64,000 nucleotides of DNA from Gordonia soli NBRC 108243. Lineage in GTDB: Bacteria; Actinomycetota; Actinomycetes; Mycobacteriales; Mycobacteriaceae. Where the stretch lies: positions 1 to 64,000 of the forward strand of contig NZ_BANX01000030.1 of the NCBI RefSeq assembly GCF_000334455.1. Reading direction: 5' to 3'. The notes under the pieces are model-generated. The model searched no databases and had not been told where the DNA came from. It saw only the letters and a program-made list of their open reading frames with translations. This document shows, piece by piece, positions 16,141-25,333 of the stretch (position 1 is the stretch's first letter; every line of letters starts with the position of its first letter). Made by a program: the position numbers and the translations under genes.

Positions 16141-17730
16141 GTGACTGCTGTCCGACGACGAACGTTCCTGGCCGGATCGGCAGGCCTGGCCGCTGCCGGG
16201 GCCGCCGGGACACTCGGCGGACCACACGCCGGTGCCGCCCCCGCGCGCATCCGGACCACACACGAGGAGCATCGGGTGGTGGTGATCGGGTCGGGATTCG
16301 GCGGCGGGGTGTCGGCGCTGCGACTCGCGCAGGCGGGAGTCCCGGTCCTCGTGCTCGAGCGTGGCCGCCGCTGGGCGACCGGCCCGAACGCGACCACATT
16401 CCCCCACGCCGCCGCCCCCGACAAACGCGCGCTCTGGTACGCGTCGTTCCCGCAACTCTTCGGTCGGCGTGTGTCCGTGGACCCCTACGTCGGCTTGTTC
16501 GAAGCCGTGGTCGGCGACAACATGACCGCGGTCTGCGCTGCCGGACTCGGTGGCGGATCACTGGTCTATCAAGGGATGTCGCTCCAGCCCGCGGAACACG
16601 TGTTCAACGCACATCTCCCCGAGGCACTCGACTGGCAGACGATGAACCGCGTGCACTATCCCCGCGTGGCCCGGATGCTGCGGCTCGCCACAGCCCCCGA
16701 CGAACTGATCCGGAGCGCGCCGTATCGAGCTCCGCGGATCTTCGCGCGTAACGCCCGACGTGCCGGACTCCCGGTGTCGAAGATCCCGATGCCGATCGAC
16801 TGGTCGTACGCCGTCCGAGAGCTCCGCGGGGAGATGGCGCCCTCGTATACGAACGGAGACAGCGCCATCGGGGTGAACAACGGGGGCAAACACTCGGTCG
16901 ACGTCACCTATCTCGCCGCCGCGCAGGCAACGGGCCGCGTGACCATCCGTACCCAGCACAACGTGACCGCCGTGGAGCAGATCGCCAAGGGCCGGTGGCG
17001 CGTTCGCGCCGACCGGATCGACACGACGGGACGAGTCGTCGGCCACACGGTGATCTCCACCGGCACCGTCATCCTGGCCGCGGGCAGCCCGAACACCACC
17101 AGACTGTTGGTCAAGGCCGACGCCACCGGCAGCATCCCGGATCTACCCGACGGCGTCGGAACCGGCTGGGGCACCAACGCCGACCGTATCTACACCTGGA
17201 CCAACCCCGATGAATCGTTCGGTGCCACCCAGGGCGGTCCGGTGGTCTACGGGAGCCTCAACTGGGATGACCCCGCAACGGCACACACCATCATCCAGGC
17301 CTCGCTACCTCCCATGGGTGTCGATGCGCGCACCACGATGATGGTCGGCTACGGCGTCAGCACCAGCCGCGGTCGATGGGTCTTCGACCGTTCTCGAGGC
17401 GAAGCGGTACTGCGCTGGCCCGCCGACGGCGACTCCCGAATCCAACAGCGCCACATCGACCCCGCCGCACATCGCATCGCCGGCCCGCGCGGCATCCTTA
17501 CCGACACCAACGAACTCGTGCCGTCCACCTGGCATGCACTGGGTGGCGCGAACATGGGATCGGTGTGCGACCTGGAGGGCCGGGTGTCGGGACATCGTGG
17601 GCTGTACGTCCTCGACGGCGCACTGATCCCCGGTACCACAGCAGCCTGCAACCCGTCGATGACGATTGCGGCCGTCGCCGAGCGGGCCCTCGACCGCATC
17701 GTGGCACGAGATGTCGGTCCGATCATCTGA
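16141..17730 (+). CDS. Cholesterol oxidase (GMC oxidoreductase, Tat-exported)
   Basis: 529 aa from the GTG at 16141 (GAGGGAG 5 nt upstream). A twin-arginine signal (RRRTFLAGSAGLAAAG) ends near residue 35, so the enzyme is exported folded with FAD. Rossmann motif VVVIGSGFGGGVSALRLA follows at about 43-60, then the CAAGLGGGSLVYQG flavin segment. The C terminus has WHALGGANMG and CNPSMTIAA, carrying the His and Asn of the active site of class I cholesterol oxidases, which convert cholesterol to cholest-4-en-3-one with H2O2 release. Length and layout match secreted ChoE-type enzymes of Rhodococcus. Related 3-hydroxysteroids may also be substrates. Confidence 0.92.
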   Translation: MTAVRRRTFLAGSAGLAAAGAAGTLGGPHAGAAPARIRTTHEEHRVVVIGSGFGGGVSALRLAQAGVPVLVLERGRRWATGPNATTFPHAAAPDKRALWYASFPQLFGRRVSVDPYVGLFEAVVGDNMTAVCAAGLGGGSLVYQGMSLQPAEHVFNAHLPEALDWQTMNRVHYPRVARMLRLATAPDELIRSAPYRAPRIFARNARRAGLPVSKIPMPIDWSYAVRELRGEMAPSYTNGDSAIGVNNGGKHSVDVTYLAAAQATGRVTIRTQHNVTAVEQIAKGRWRVRADRIDTTGRVVGHTVISTGTVILAAGSPNTTRLLVKADATGSIPDLPDGVGTGWGTNADRIYTWTNPDESFGATQGGPVVYGSLNWDDPATAHTIIQASLPPMGVDARTTMMVGYGVSTSRGRWVFDRSRGEAVLRWPADGDSRIQQRHIDPAAHRIAGPRGILTDTNELVPSTWHALGGANMGSVCDLEGRVSGHRGLYVLDGALIPGTTAACNPSMTIAAVAERALDRIVARDVGPII

Positions 17731-17739
17731 TCGGCGCGA

Positions 17740-18324
17740 TCAGCCCTGTGGTCCTGCCTCGACGATCAGCCTGGCCACCTCGGCGACCTTGGTGTTGGAC
17801 TCCTGCGACAGCCTGGTCACGAGTGCGAATGCCTCATCAGCGTCGACGTCGTAGCGTTCCATCAGCATGCCTTTGGCCTGCCCGATGAGGTCGCGTGTGT
17901 TCAATGCGCGGCGCATCTGAGCCATCTCGACGGCTGCTTGCACCGTCGGCGCCGTCTGGTTCGCCACGATCCCGAACAGCCGGCCCGATACGTCATCAGC
18001 CTCGGTCGTCCACATCGTCCAACGAACGCTGCCCTTGTCACCGAGGTCGACGTTCTCGACCACTACAGAAGCAACCTCGCCTGCCGGGTCCACTAGGCCG
18101 TCGGCGAGGGTGGGTTCACCGAACCTCGCCGTGGCCACGTCGTCACCGTGAACCGCGAAGACCGCGAGTTCGACAGCGCGGGCGGAGTCGAATCGTCGAG
18201 CGACGATGTCGACCACGGCGAGGAGGACGTCGTCGAGCGAGGTCGAGTCGATCGGCATGGCGGTGAGTTCTGCGGCCAACCGGATCACGAAGGAAGCGTC
18301 GGCATCAGCCGTCATCGCCCGCAC
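17740..18324 (-). CDS. GAF-ANTAR domain RNA-binding regulator
   Basis: 194 aa. Residues about 10-125 form a GAF-like sensory domain. Residues about 130-190 are an ANTAR domain (AQMRRALNTRDLIGQAKGML, then ALVTRLSQESNTKVAEVA), a three-helix RNA-binding module that antiterminates by binding dual hairpins in target leaders. GAF-ANTAR proteins are common in mycobacteria and relatives. The start may instead be Met4. It converges on the cholesterol oxidase gene with 9 bp between stops. Confidence 0.88.
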   Translation of the reverse strand: MRAMTADADASFVIRLAAELTAMPIDSTSLDDVLLAVVDIVARRFDSARAVELAVFAVHGDDVATARFGEPTLADGLVDPAGEVASVVVENVDLGDKGSVRWTMWTTEADDVSGRLFGIVANQTAPTVQAAVEMAQMRRALNTRDLIGQAKGMLMERYDVDADEAFALVTRLSQESNTKVAEVARLIVEAGPQG

Positions 18325-18511
18325 CTGAGCCGGGAGGTCGACCGACTCTTCCGTCTGTCGGCCTCACAGTGGACCGCCGTCACCTCTCCACGCACCCCCT
18401 GAATCTATGCCATCAGCAATAGATTTTATGTACCGGGGGACGTCGCTCAAATCAACCCGGACGCGCCGACAACAGCCGACACGACTGCTCGACACCGCCG
18501 GCGGCCCGACC

Positions 18512-18697
18512 TCAGTCCGGCGGCTCGTCCGTCTCGGCGTCGTCGTCCGCAGTGCCGTCGGCCTGACGTCGGGAGTCCGAACTCGGGTCGGTCACATGGT
18601 CCGCCCCGGTGTCAGGTGTACTGACGTGGCGACGCTCGAGGTCGTCGACGAGCTCTGACACGTCGGTCTGGTCCACATCGCGCGGTTGCTCGGTCAT
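18512..18697 (-). CDS. Small acidic protein
   Basis: 61 aa from the ATG at 18697, chosen because AGGAGG stands 5 nt upstream, one of the strongest ribosome sites in the window. The protein is Asp/Glu/Thr-rich (TEQPRDVDQTDVSELVDDLE..., ending DDDAETDEPPD) and probably disordered. No family is recognised. The strong start suggests a real, well-translated gene, perhaps a stress or regulatory peptide given its location at the edge of the stress-gene cluster. Confidence 0.6.
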   Translation of the reverse strand: MTEQPRDVDQTDVSELVDDLERRHVSTPDTGADHVTDPSSDSRRQADGTADDDAETDEPPD

Positions 18698-18939
18698 GAG
18701 AACCTCCTGTTCGCCGTCGGATCGACACGATCCGAACACAACTGGCTCCCGATCGGCTTCCCGCCATCCCCAGACACAAACGTTCACAGGGGTTCTCGAC
18801 GGCGGTGAGGTCGAACACGCCCGCCATCGGGAGCCACCCCTCGCACAGATCTACGCAACCATGTCGTAATCTGTACCGAGTCCGGGACCGAGCAAGGGGT
18901 CTGGCGCATCCACGTTCGTGGTGATGGCAGCTCATCGCC

Positions 18940-19308
18940 GTGTCAGAAACGAGATCCGCTCCCGTGTGTCGCACCCCTGATGCCTCGCTGTACGCCGATG
19001 CCCGCAATGCCCTGTCCGTGGTGACCGGCCGCCCGACCTCGATCGTGCCCCTCGGTGACGACACAGCCGTCCGAGTGGAATTCGAGTACAGCCGCTACCT
19101 TCTCGCCGTTGTCGACGCCCACGGGCGCACCGACTCGGACCAGTGGACGCGATGGCACGTGACGATCAACCAGAAGTCCGATGGTGCTGCGGATTCCGTC
19201 ATCGCCGAAGCGACATCGGCATGGCTGATAGACGCCTACGACGCGGCGATCGCGGAGGTTCCCGACGACGATCTCGGGATGACGCCCTCGCGGGACGACG
19301 TCCGCTGA
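18940..19308 (+). CDS. Uncharacterised small protein
   Basis: 122 aa, GTG start without a strong ribosome site. It is acidic and soluble, with alternating strand-like segments (DDTAVRVEFEYSRYLLAVVD, WTRWHVTINQ) and a C-terminal helix. I do not recognise the family. Codon use is typical of the surrounding genes. It converges on the HspR-like MerR gene. Confidence 0.65.
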   Translation: MSETRSAPVCRTPDASLYADARNALSVVTGRPTSIVPLGDDTAVRVEFEYSRYLLAVVDAHGRTDSDQWTRWHVTINQKSDGAADSVIAEATSAWLIDAYDAAIAEVPDDDLGMTPSRDDVR

Positions 19309-19365
19309 CGGATGTCTGGACGGGTCGGCTGCACGCGATGACAGACGGGGCCGAGCGCGACCGAA

Positions 19366-19677
19366 CTAGGTGGAGACCGCAGCGTGGACGTCCCCACCGT
19401 CGAGCCGCAGGCGCAGGTTCGCGTTCTCGTCCTCGAGCTGGAGGATCAGTCCGACCGCAGCGAGATTCACACCGTCCCGGACCAGGCGGGTGATCCGCCC
19501 CAGTCGCAAGAGATCGTCCTCGCTGTAGCGTCGAGTGCCTCCCTGCGTGCGAGCCGGCAGAAGAAGGCCACGGCGTTCGTACAAGCGCAGAGTCTGCAGA
19601 CCGACGCCGGAGCGCTCCGCTGCGACCGAGATGCTGTACACAGCCCCGACCGACTGCTGCGGTCGTGGCTGCACCAT
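19366..19677 (-). CDS. MerR-family regulator, HspR-like
   Basis: 103 aa from the ATG at 19677, which is preceded by GGAGG and 5 nt; upstream in-frame ATGs lack this. The HTH region reads YSISVAAERSGVGLQTLRLY then ERRGLLLPARTQGGTRRYSE, very close to the HspR heat-shock repressor pattern, followed by a coiled-coil dimer helix (LILQLEDENANLRLRL). HspR binds inverted HAIR repeats upstream of dnaK operons; no such site and no dnaK are in this window, so the target is unknown. Placement at the edge of the stress cluster fits a stress regulator. Confidence 0.85.
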   Translation of the reverse strand: MVQPRPQQSVGAVYSISVAAERSGVGLQTLRLYERRGLLLPARTQGGTRRYSEDDLLRLGRITRLVRDGVNLAAVGLILQLEDENANLRLRLDGGDVHAAVST

Positions 19678-19803
19678 CTCGTCCTCCATAGTCCGAACGT
19701 CGGGTTGAAGATTACACCGTCGCGACACGGGCCAATAGCCACGAAGAGCACCGATCCCCCGACGCGGCGGCCGCTTCTGTCGAGCATGACCCATCGAGGT
19801 ATC

Positions 19804-19953
19804 TCAGTCGGCGACCGACACCCGATCGATCAGGATCCGCATCGCCTCGATGATCGTCGAAGCGATGATGTCCGGTGTCTGTCCGTCGAAGACCCGCTCA
19901 GATGTCGACACGTCGTCCTGGTCGAAGAGCCCGAACCATATCCTTCCCGGCAA
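19804..19953 (-). CDS. Possible short ORF with coding-like codon use
   Basis: A minus-strand frame ending in TGA at 19804-19806 reads ...WFGLFDQDDV, then GQTPDIIASTIIEAMRILID, with strong G/C third positions. The only starts are TTG at 19953 (49 aa) or GTG at 19911 (35 aa). It is open upstream to a TGA at 20026-20028 but without ATG, and lies just after the anti-sigma gene on the same strand. It could be a short gene, a C-terminal remnant, or the product of a frameshift. No family is recognised. Confidence 0.3.
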   Translation of the reverse strand: MPGRIWFGLFDQDDVSTSERVFDGQTPDIIASTIIEAMRILIDRVSVAD

Positions 19954-19996
19954 TCGCGGAGCAGGAGCACGGACGGGGTCGTGAGCGGAGCCGACA

Positions 19997-20383
19997 TCAC
20001 CTGAGGGACCTGGTCTTTCGGCATGTCACCGCCACGTGATCATCGGATGTCGACACCTGCACGTCGTCGACCATCGCCCGTGCGGTCCGCCAGGCGAAGT
20101 CGTCCTCGGGCAATCGGAGTCGCTCGGCCAACCGCCCGGTCACGTGGACGTCGGCGCCTCGACTGCGAGCGTTCACCACGCAGCGGAGCTCATGCGTCTC
20201 GGCGGAACAAGACATCACCAGCGCGCAGATCGCGTCGACGGCAACGGTGAGGTCGATCGCGTCGATGGGGTCGAAACCCGTTGCGGCAGCCACGTCACCG
20301 ACCACCTGACGCACCAGCGACAGCCGTGGGGCTGATGCACACACGGTGAGTTCGACCGAGACATCGGTGCTCGAACCGGACAC
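19997..20383 (-). CDS. RsbW/UsfX-like anti-sigma ATP-binding protein
   Basis: 128 aa from the GTG at 20383 (GGGAGG just upstream, short spacing); an alternative GTG at 20410 adds nine residues. It resembles the compact HATPase_c domain of SigF anti-sigma factors: ELTVCASAPRLSLVRQVVGD, then DAIDLTVAVDAICALVM, which corresponds to the N-box helix. The usual catalytic E is replaced in VAVDAI, so kinase activity is uncertain. A GTTT-N15-GGGTAG promoter precedes it. It probably binds the SigF-type factor encoded at 29422-30366 or a paralogue and is counteracted by STAS proteins. Confidence 0.72.
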   Translation of the reverse strand: MSGSSTDVSVELTVCASAPRLSLVRQVVGDVAAATGFDPIDAIDLTVAVDAICALVMSCSAETHELRCVVNARSRGADVHVTGRLAERLRLPEDDFAWRTARAMVDDVQVSTSDDHVAVTCRKTRSLR

Positions 20384-20442
20384 ATGCCTCCCATCGATCC
20401 GTCGCTTCACTACTGATACCGGGACGCTGCGGCCACTCAGAT

Positions 20443-20467
20443 CTACCCGTGATCGGCGAGCACAAAC
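20443..20467 (-). promoter_or_regulatory. SigF-type promoter before the first anti-sigma gene
   Basis: On the minus strand GTTT (20467-20464), 15-bp spacer, GGGTAG (20448-20443). This matches the SigF/SigB-type consensus GTTT-N15-17-GGGTA. The predicted transcript would start about 25-50 nt before the gene's candidate start codons. Confidence 0.7.
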
Positions 20468-20557
20468 ACCGCCAGCTCAACGGTTCGTCGCGCCGTCGCG
20501 GGTGCCGACACCACCCATGGCGTAGCGATGCCTCCGCGCTAAACGTGACAACGACTG

Positions 20558-20619
20558 TTGACTGGTACCCGCGGTTACGGCTACCGTCGCCACCCATATC
20601 ATCTATGTAGGCATACATA
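20558..20619 (+). promoter_or_regulatory. mmpL promoter region with palindromic operator
   Basis: TTGACT (20558-20563), 18-bp spacer, TACCGT (20582-20587) is a plausible housekeeping promoter. Just downstream is TATGTA-GGCA-TACATA (20604-20619), a perfect 6-4-6 inverted repeat 35 bp before the mmpL start, in the right place for a repressor site. The cognate regulator is unknown. Confidence 0.5.
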
Positions 20620-20654
20620 CCCGCGCCGGATGCCGCCGCGGTCGAGGGGGCAAC

Positions 20655-23600
20655 ATGGCGCACGGCAGTAGTCGGACGCTCGTCAGGGTGGGCGGCTGGA
20701 CTCATCGGCACGCCTGGTGGGTCGTCGGCTTCTGGGTGCTGGTCGCGGGCGTCCTCAACGTCACCATCCCGCAGTTGGAGAGCACGGTGTCGGCGAACTC
20801 GGCCGACTTCCTGCCGCGAGACCTACCGGCCAACATCGCGCTCGAGCGAATGTCGGCAGACTTCGATGTCCCGGCATCGAACGCAGTGAGCAGCGTGGTC
20901 CTGGTCAACGAGAAGGGCATCGGTCCGGCCGACGATGCCTATTACCGAACGCTCATCGGCAAACTCATCGACGACAAACAGGATGTCGCCTACGTTCTCG
21001 ACACCTACAGCAACCCGGTCACCAGGGACATCGCACTGAGCCCCGACCGCAAGGCAGTGAACCTGCTGGTGGCCTCCGAGGGATCGGTGGGGTCGACACG
21101 TGCCCACCACAGCACCGTCGCCATCCGCGACCACATCGACTCGATCCCGAAACCGGATGGTCTGGAGGTCCATTACAGCGGCCCCACCGCCACGCTCTCG
21201 GATCTGTTCTCCGCCATCGACGTCTCGCTGCTCATCATCACCGGGGTCTCGATCCTGCTGATCACGCTCCTGCTGTTCGCGGCGTATCGAGACGTGGTCA
21301 CCGCCCTGATACCGCTCATCGCCATCGGCCTGACGCTCGGCGTCGTGCGCCCGATCATCTCGGTACTGGGCGGAACCGACGTCCTGTCGGTCTCGAACTT
21401 CACCGTCGCGATCATGACCGCACTGGTGTTGGGCGCCGGGACGGACTACGCGATCTTCACGGTCGCGAGTTATCACGAGGCCCGACGGCGAGGATCCCCG
21501 GTCGGTGAGGCGGTCGCCCATGCATCCGGGCGGACCGGCCCGATCCTCATCGCATCGGCACTGACCATCGCAGCAGCCTGTGCATCGATGGCGTTCACCA
21601 AGATCGGCATGTTCACGACCGCAGGCCCGCCGACTGCTATCGCCGTCCTCGTGACCCTCGCGCTGGCACTCACCCTGCCACCCGCACTGCTGTCACTCGC
21701 CGGTCGCCGCGGATGGGCCGAGCCTCGCCGCGACACCGAGAACGCGTGGCGACGACGCGGTGCACGCATCGTGCGACGAGCGGGTGTCTACACCGCCGCA
21801 GCCCTGGCCTTTCTGATCGGCACGTCGCTGATCGCGGTCACCTTCGAGATGAATTGGGACGAGTCGGCGATGCCGATCTACGACACCGACTCGACCCGCG
21901 GTTACGACGCCGTGTCAAAGCATTACGGCGACAACGAGATCGCGCCCGAGTACCTCACCATTCGCAGCGACCACGATCTACGATCCACCACCGACCTGGC
22001 CGCCATGGAGCTGGCGGCGCGCGCCGTCGCAGACCTCCCCCAGGTCGCACGCGTCCGTTCGATCACCCGTCCCGACGGATCGCCGATCAAAGAAGCGGCC
22101 ACCGGATATCAGACGGGTGTCGTAGGCAGCCAACTCGGCGACGCCCATCGTCAGATGTCCGATGCCGCACCGGAACTCCGGAGACTCGCATCGGGTGTCA
22201 CACAGTTGGGTGAGGGCGCGGATTCTGCTGCGGCGCGCATGCCCGAGCTGGTCGACGGGACCCGACAGGTCGTCACCATGGCCGACTCCGTCCTCGACGG
22301 ATTGACGGTGGTCGAGAAGATCGTCGCCGCGAGTACCGGCGACGATTCGCGATCGCTCGCCGGCTCGCTGCCCTCGATCCGATCGTCACTGGCGAGCACG
22401 GAGGCGGTCGTGGCGGCAATCGACCGCCGAGACCGCGAGACGTCGGCAGCCGTCCGACGCGTCACCGCCGTCTTCGGCCCCCTCACCTCTCCCACACCTC
22501 CCCCCGGATGTCGCACCGACCCCGGATGCCTCGCCGCACGAGCGGCTTTCGCCCAACTCGATCGACTCGTGGGCGGACGCGCATCGACGGCAATCCGTGA
22601 TGTCGACGCGCTCGCCGGGGTCGCGCCCGAGATCGTGGACCGGCTCACCGCGACACTGCCACAGGTGCGTCGTGCACTCGACACCGTGGACCGACTGCTC
22701 GCGCAGATGGGCGGCCGTTCACCCGACCAGGTGCGCGCGGATCTCCGGCGTCTGACATCCGGTGTCGGCGAACTGTCCACCGGGATGGCGCAACTCTCTG
22801 ACGGACTCCGCCAGGTGAAAGCTGGCACCGACACCACGGTGGCACTCACCGCGCGCCTGCAGGCCGGACTGAAGCAGGCATCGGACTATCTGACGACGAT
22901 GAGCGCCTCGACGCGGTCGGGCCCGGGCGCCGGTTTCTACCTGCCGAAGGATGCGCTGACCGACAAACGGTTCGTCGAGGGCAGCAAGCTGCTCATCTCA
23001 CCGGACGGACACACCGCGCGCATGCTGGTCACCTGGAGCGTCAACCCGTACGGGACCGAGGCGCTCGAGACCAGTCGGCGGCTACCCGAGGTGGCGAAGC
23101 GGGCACTGCAGGGCACCGGTCTCGAGGACGCCGAGGTGTCGACCAGCGGACTGGCGTCGCTGTCGGCCGACATGTCCGACCAGGTCGTCCGCGACTTCCT
23201 GGTGTTCGCCACCGTCGCGGTGATCGCGGTCCTGCTCATCCTGATGGTTCTGCTGCGCAGCATCCTCGCTCCCGTCGTCCTCGTCGCCGCGGTGATCCTG
23301 TCGTTCGCCTCGGCCGTCGGCGTGAGCGTGCTCGTGTGGCAGCACATCATCGGCTTCCCCCTCGACTGGTCGGTGATCCCCGTGTCGTTCATGGCCCTCA
23401 TCGCCGTGGGCGCCGACTACTCGATGCTGTTCGCCTCCCGAATACGGGAGGAGTCGGCGAACGGTGGCATGGTGCGCGGAATCATCCGCGGGTTCGGCAG
23501 CACGGGCGGGGTCATCACCACCGCCGGGATCGTGTTCGCCCTCACCATGTTCGCGCTCATGAGCGGAACGGTCCTGAACCTGGTCCAGATCGGCTTCACC

Positions 23601-23717
23601 ATCGGGGTCGGACTCCTGCTGGACATCGCCCTTGTGCGCTCCATTCTGGTGCCCGCCGCGATGACGGTCATCGGGGACCGGATCTGGTGGCCGGCGAAGC
23701 CAGGTCCGGAGGCGTGA
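20655..23717 (+). CDS. MmpL-family RND transporter
   Basis: 1020-aa inner-membrane transporter with the MmpL layout: TM1 (about 18-38), a periplasmic domain, TM2-6 (about 185-360), a second large periplasmic region with coiled-coil-like segments (ELRRLASGVTQLGEGADSAA), then TM7-12 (about 850-1005). The paired proton-relay motifs GAGTDYAIF (TM4) and GADYSMLF (TM10) are intact. MmpL proteins export lipids or siderophores to the mycolic-acid envelope; the cargo cannot be read from sequence. No MmpS partner gene is adjacent. The candidate operator upstream suggests repression. The FAD/Rieske gene follows 45 bp downstream. Confidence 0.93.
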   Translation: MAHGSSRTLVRVGGWTHRHAWWVVGFWVLVAGVLNVTIPQLESTVSANSADFLPRDLPANIALERMSADFDVPASNAVSSVVLVNEKGIGPADDAYYRTLIGKLIDDKQDVAYVLDTYSNPVTRDIALSPDRKAVNLLVASEGSVGSTRAHHSTVAIRDHIDSIPKPDGLEVHYSGPTATLSDLFSAIDVSLLIITGVSILLITLLLFAAYRDVVTALIPLIAIGLTLGVVRPIISVLGGTDVLSVSNFTVAIMTALVLGAGTDYAIFTVASYHEARRRGSPVGEAVAHASGRTGPILIASALTIAAACASMAFTKIGMFTTAGPPTAIAVLVTLALALTLPPALLSLAGRRGWAEPRRDTENAWRRRGARIVRRAGVYTAAALAFLIGTSLIAVTFEMNWDESAMPIYDTDSTRGYDAVSKHYGDNEIAPEYLTIRSDHDLRSTTDLAAMELAARAVADLPQVARVRSITRPDGSPIKEAATGYQTGVVGSQLGDAHRQMSDAAPELRRLASGVTQLGEGADSAAARMPELVDGTRQVVTMADSVLDGLTVVEKIVAASTGDDSRSLAGSLPSIRSSLASTEAVVAAIDRRDRETSAAVRRVTAVFGPLTSPTPPPGCRTDPGCLAARAAFAQLDRLVGGRASTAIRDVDALAGVAPEIVDRLTATLPQVRRALDTVDRLLAQMGGRSPDQVRADLRRLTSGVGELSTGMAQLSDGLRQVKAGTDTTVALTARLQAGLKQASDYLTTMSASTRSGPGAGFYLPKDALTDKRFVEGSKLLISPDGHTARMLVTWSVNPYGTEALETSRRLPEVAKRALQGTGLEDAEVSTSGLASLSADMSDQVVRDFLVFATVAVIAVLLILMVLLRSILAPVVLVAAVILSFASAVGVSVLVWQHIIGFPLDWSVIPVSFMALIAVGADYSMLFASRIREESANGGMVRGIIRGFGSTGGVITTAGIVFALTMFALMSGTVLNLVQIGFTIGVGLLLDIALVRSILVPAAMTVIGDRIWWPAKPGPEA

Positions 23718-23727
23718 TGCGCCGGGC

Positions 23728-23753
23728 GTTTGGTCGTCGCGCGCCGGGGGCAT
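23728..23753 (+). promoter_or_regulatory. SigF-like promoter (GGGCA variant) before the FAD/Rieske gene
   Basis: GTTT (23728-23731), 16-bp spacer, GGGCAT (23748-23753). The -10 differs from GGGTA by one base. Nine nt separate it from the ATG at 23763, the same spacing as at the dps and SDR promoters. Confidence 0.5.
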
Positions 23754-23762
23754 CCGCCGACC

Positions 23763-25263
23763 ATGGTCTCCCTCTGGACGAACGTCGATGATGCGACCGA
23801 AGTCCATCCGGTCGACGGATCGCCGGAGTTCGACAGCCAGACGACCGACCACGTGGTGGTTGGTGGCGGTCTGACGGGCCTCACCACCGCATTGCTGTTG
23901 GCGCGCGCACGACGGAGTGTGACGGTCATCGAAGCCCGGCACCTGGGGGCGGGAGCGACCGGCAACACGACGGGAAAGGTCTCGTTGTTGCAGGGCACCC
24001 GCCTGTCCTCCATCGCCAGGCACCACGGGCGCAGAAACGATCCGTTCCTACGTCGAGGCGAACGCGGAGGGGCAGGCGTGGCTTCGACACTTCTGTGCCC
24101 GGCACGACATCGATGTCCAGGTACGGACCGCGATCACCTTCGCCGAGTCCGAGTCCGGCGCGAAACAAGTGGTGAAAGAACACGAGATCGCACGTGATGC
24201 AGGTCTGCCGACCCACCGCGCGGACTGCCCAGAACTGCCGTTCCCGGTCCGTGCAGCCGTGCACCTCGACGAGCAACTGCAGATCGATCCGATGCCTGTG
24301 CTGCGCGCGCTGGCCGATGAGATCCGTTCGCACGGTGGGCAGATCATCGAAGGTGTGCGTGTGCGGCGGGTGAGTTCCGACCGCAACCGTCAGCTGGTGC
24401 ACACCGACAACGGCACGCTCTCCACGGAGTCCGTCGTGCTCGCGACGGGGACACCAGTTCTCGATCGCGGTGGATACTTCGCACGCGTCCACGCGATGCG
24501 GTCGTATGCGGCGGCCTTCGAGGTCGACGGAGAAATCCCTCGGCAGATGTACCTGGGCGCCGATGAACCATCGGTCTCTCTGCGCACGGTGCCGCGACGC
24601 GACGGCCCCGGCGACCTCTTGCTCGTCGGAGGATTCGGCCACGAGGTCGGCCGGGCCCGGTCCGAGCAGCAGCATGTCGACGAGATGCTGGGTTGGACGG
24701 ACCGATGGTTCCCGGGCGCGCGTCGTGTCGCCCGATGGTCGGCTCAGGACTACGAGTCATTCGACCAACTCCCCTACGTCGGTCGCCTCCTGCCGGGCAC
24801 CGAACGGCTTCTCGTCGCCACCGGTTTCGCCAAATGGGGGCTGAGCAATGGTGTGGCCGCAGCGCTCGCGCTCGCCGGACGGCTTCTCGGAGGCCACCAG
24901 GAATGGGCTGAGCCGTTCCGACCATGGCGCAACTCGGAGTTGTTCTCACTGCCGTCCGCTGCCCGCGCCAACACACAGGTCGGCGTGCAACTGTTCGCCG
25001 GCTACACCCAGCTGGTGCGCCCGTCGGACCCGAACCCCGCCGAGGGCCACGGAGTCGTCGGTCGACACGGGCTGCGACCACGGGGCACATGCACCGTCGA
25101 CGGGGAGACGACATCCGTCGTCCCGGTGTGCACACACCTGTTGGGGGCACTCCGCTGGAACGACGCCGAACACACCTGGGACTGCCCGCTGCACGGCTCG
25201 CGCTTCGATCGCCGGGGCGAGGTCCTGGAAGGGCCTGCGACGCGCCCGTTGCCGACTCCGTGA
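23763..25263 (+). pseudogene. FAD-dependent oxidoreductase with C-terminal Rieske domain, frameshifted
   Basis: The intact product would be about 499 aa. The N-terminal part has the FAD fold (HVVVGGGLTGLTTALLLAR, then HLGAGATGNTTGK). The C-terminal part continues the DAO-like fold and ends in a Rieske [2Fe-2S] site, CTHLLGALRWN ... CPLHGSRF. The frame breaks at about 24028-24030: removing one G from the GGG run restores continuity (...ARHHGAETIRSYVEANAEG...). Everything either side is well conserved, so this is a very recent +1 mutation or a sequencing error. A SigF-like promoter gives a nearly leaderless start at 23763. Similar enzymes are often stress-regulated; the substrate is unknown. 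Confidence 0.85.
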
Positions 25264-25333
25264 CGAATTGTGCAGGGGGCCACGTTCTCACGCATCCATG
25301 ACTGTCCTGCAGTCGGTTGGGTACCCGACAACC

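Noticed and set aside
18757..18781. SigF-type promoter before the small acidic gene
   Set aside because: Minus strand GTTT-N15-GGGAAG departs from GGG[TC]A and lies 60 nt from a gene with a very strong ribosome site; not convincing.
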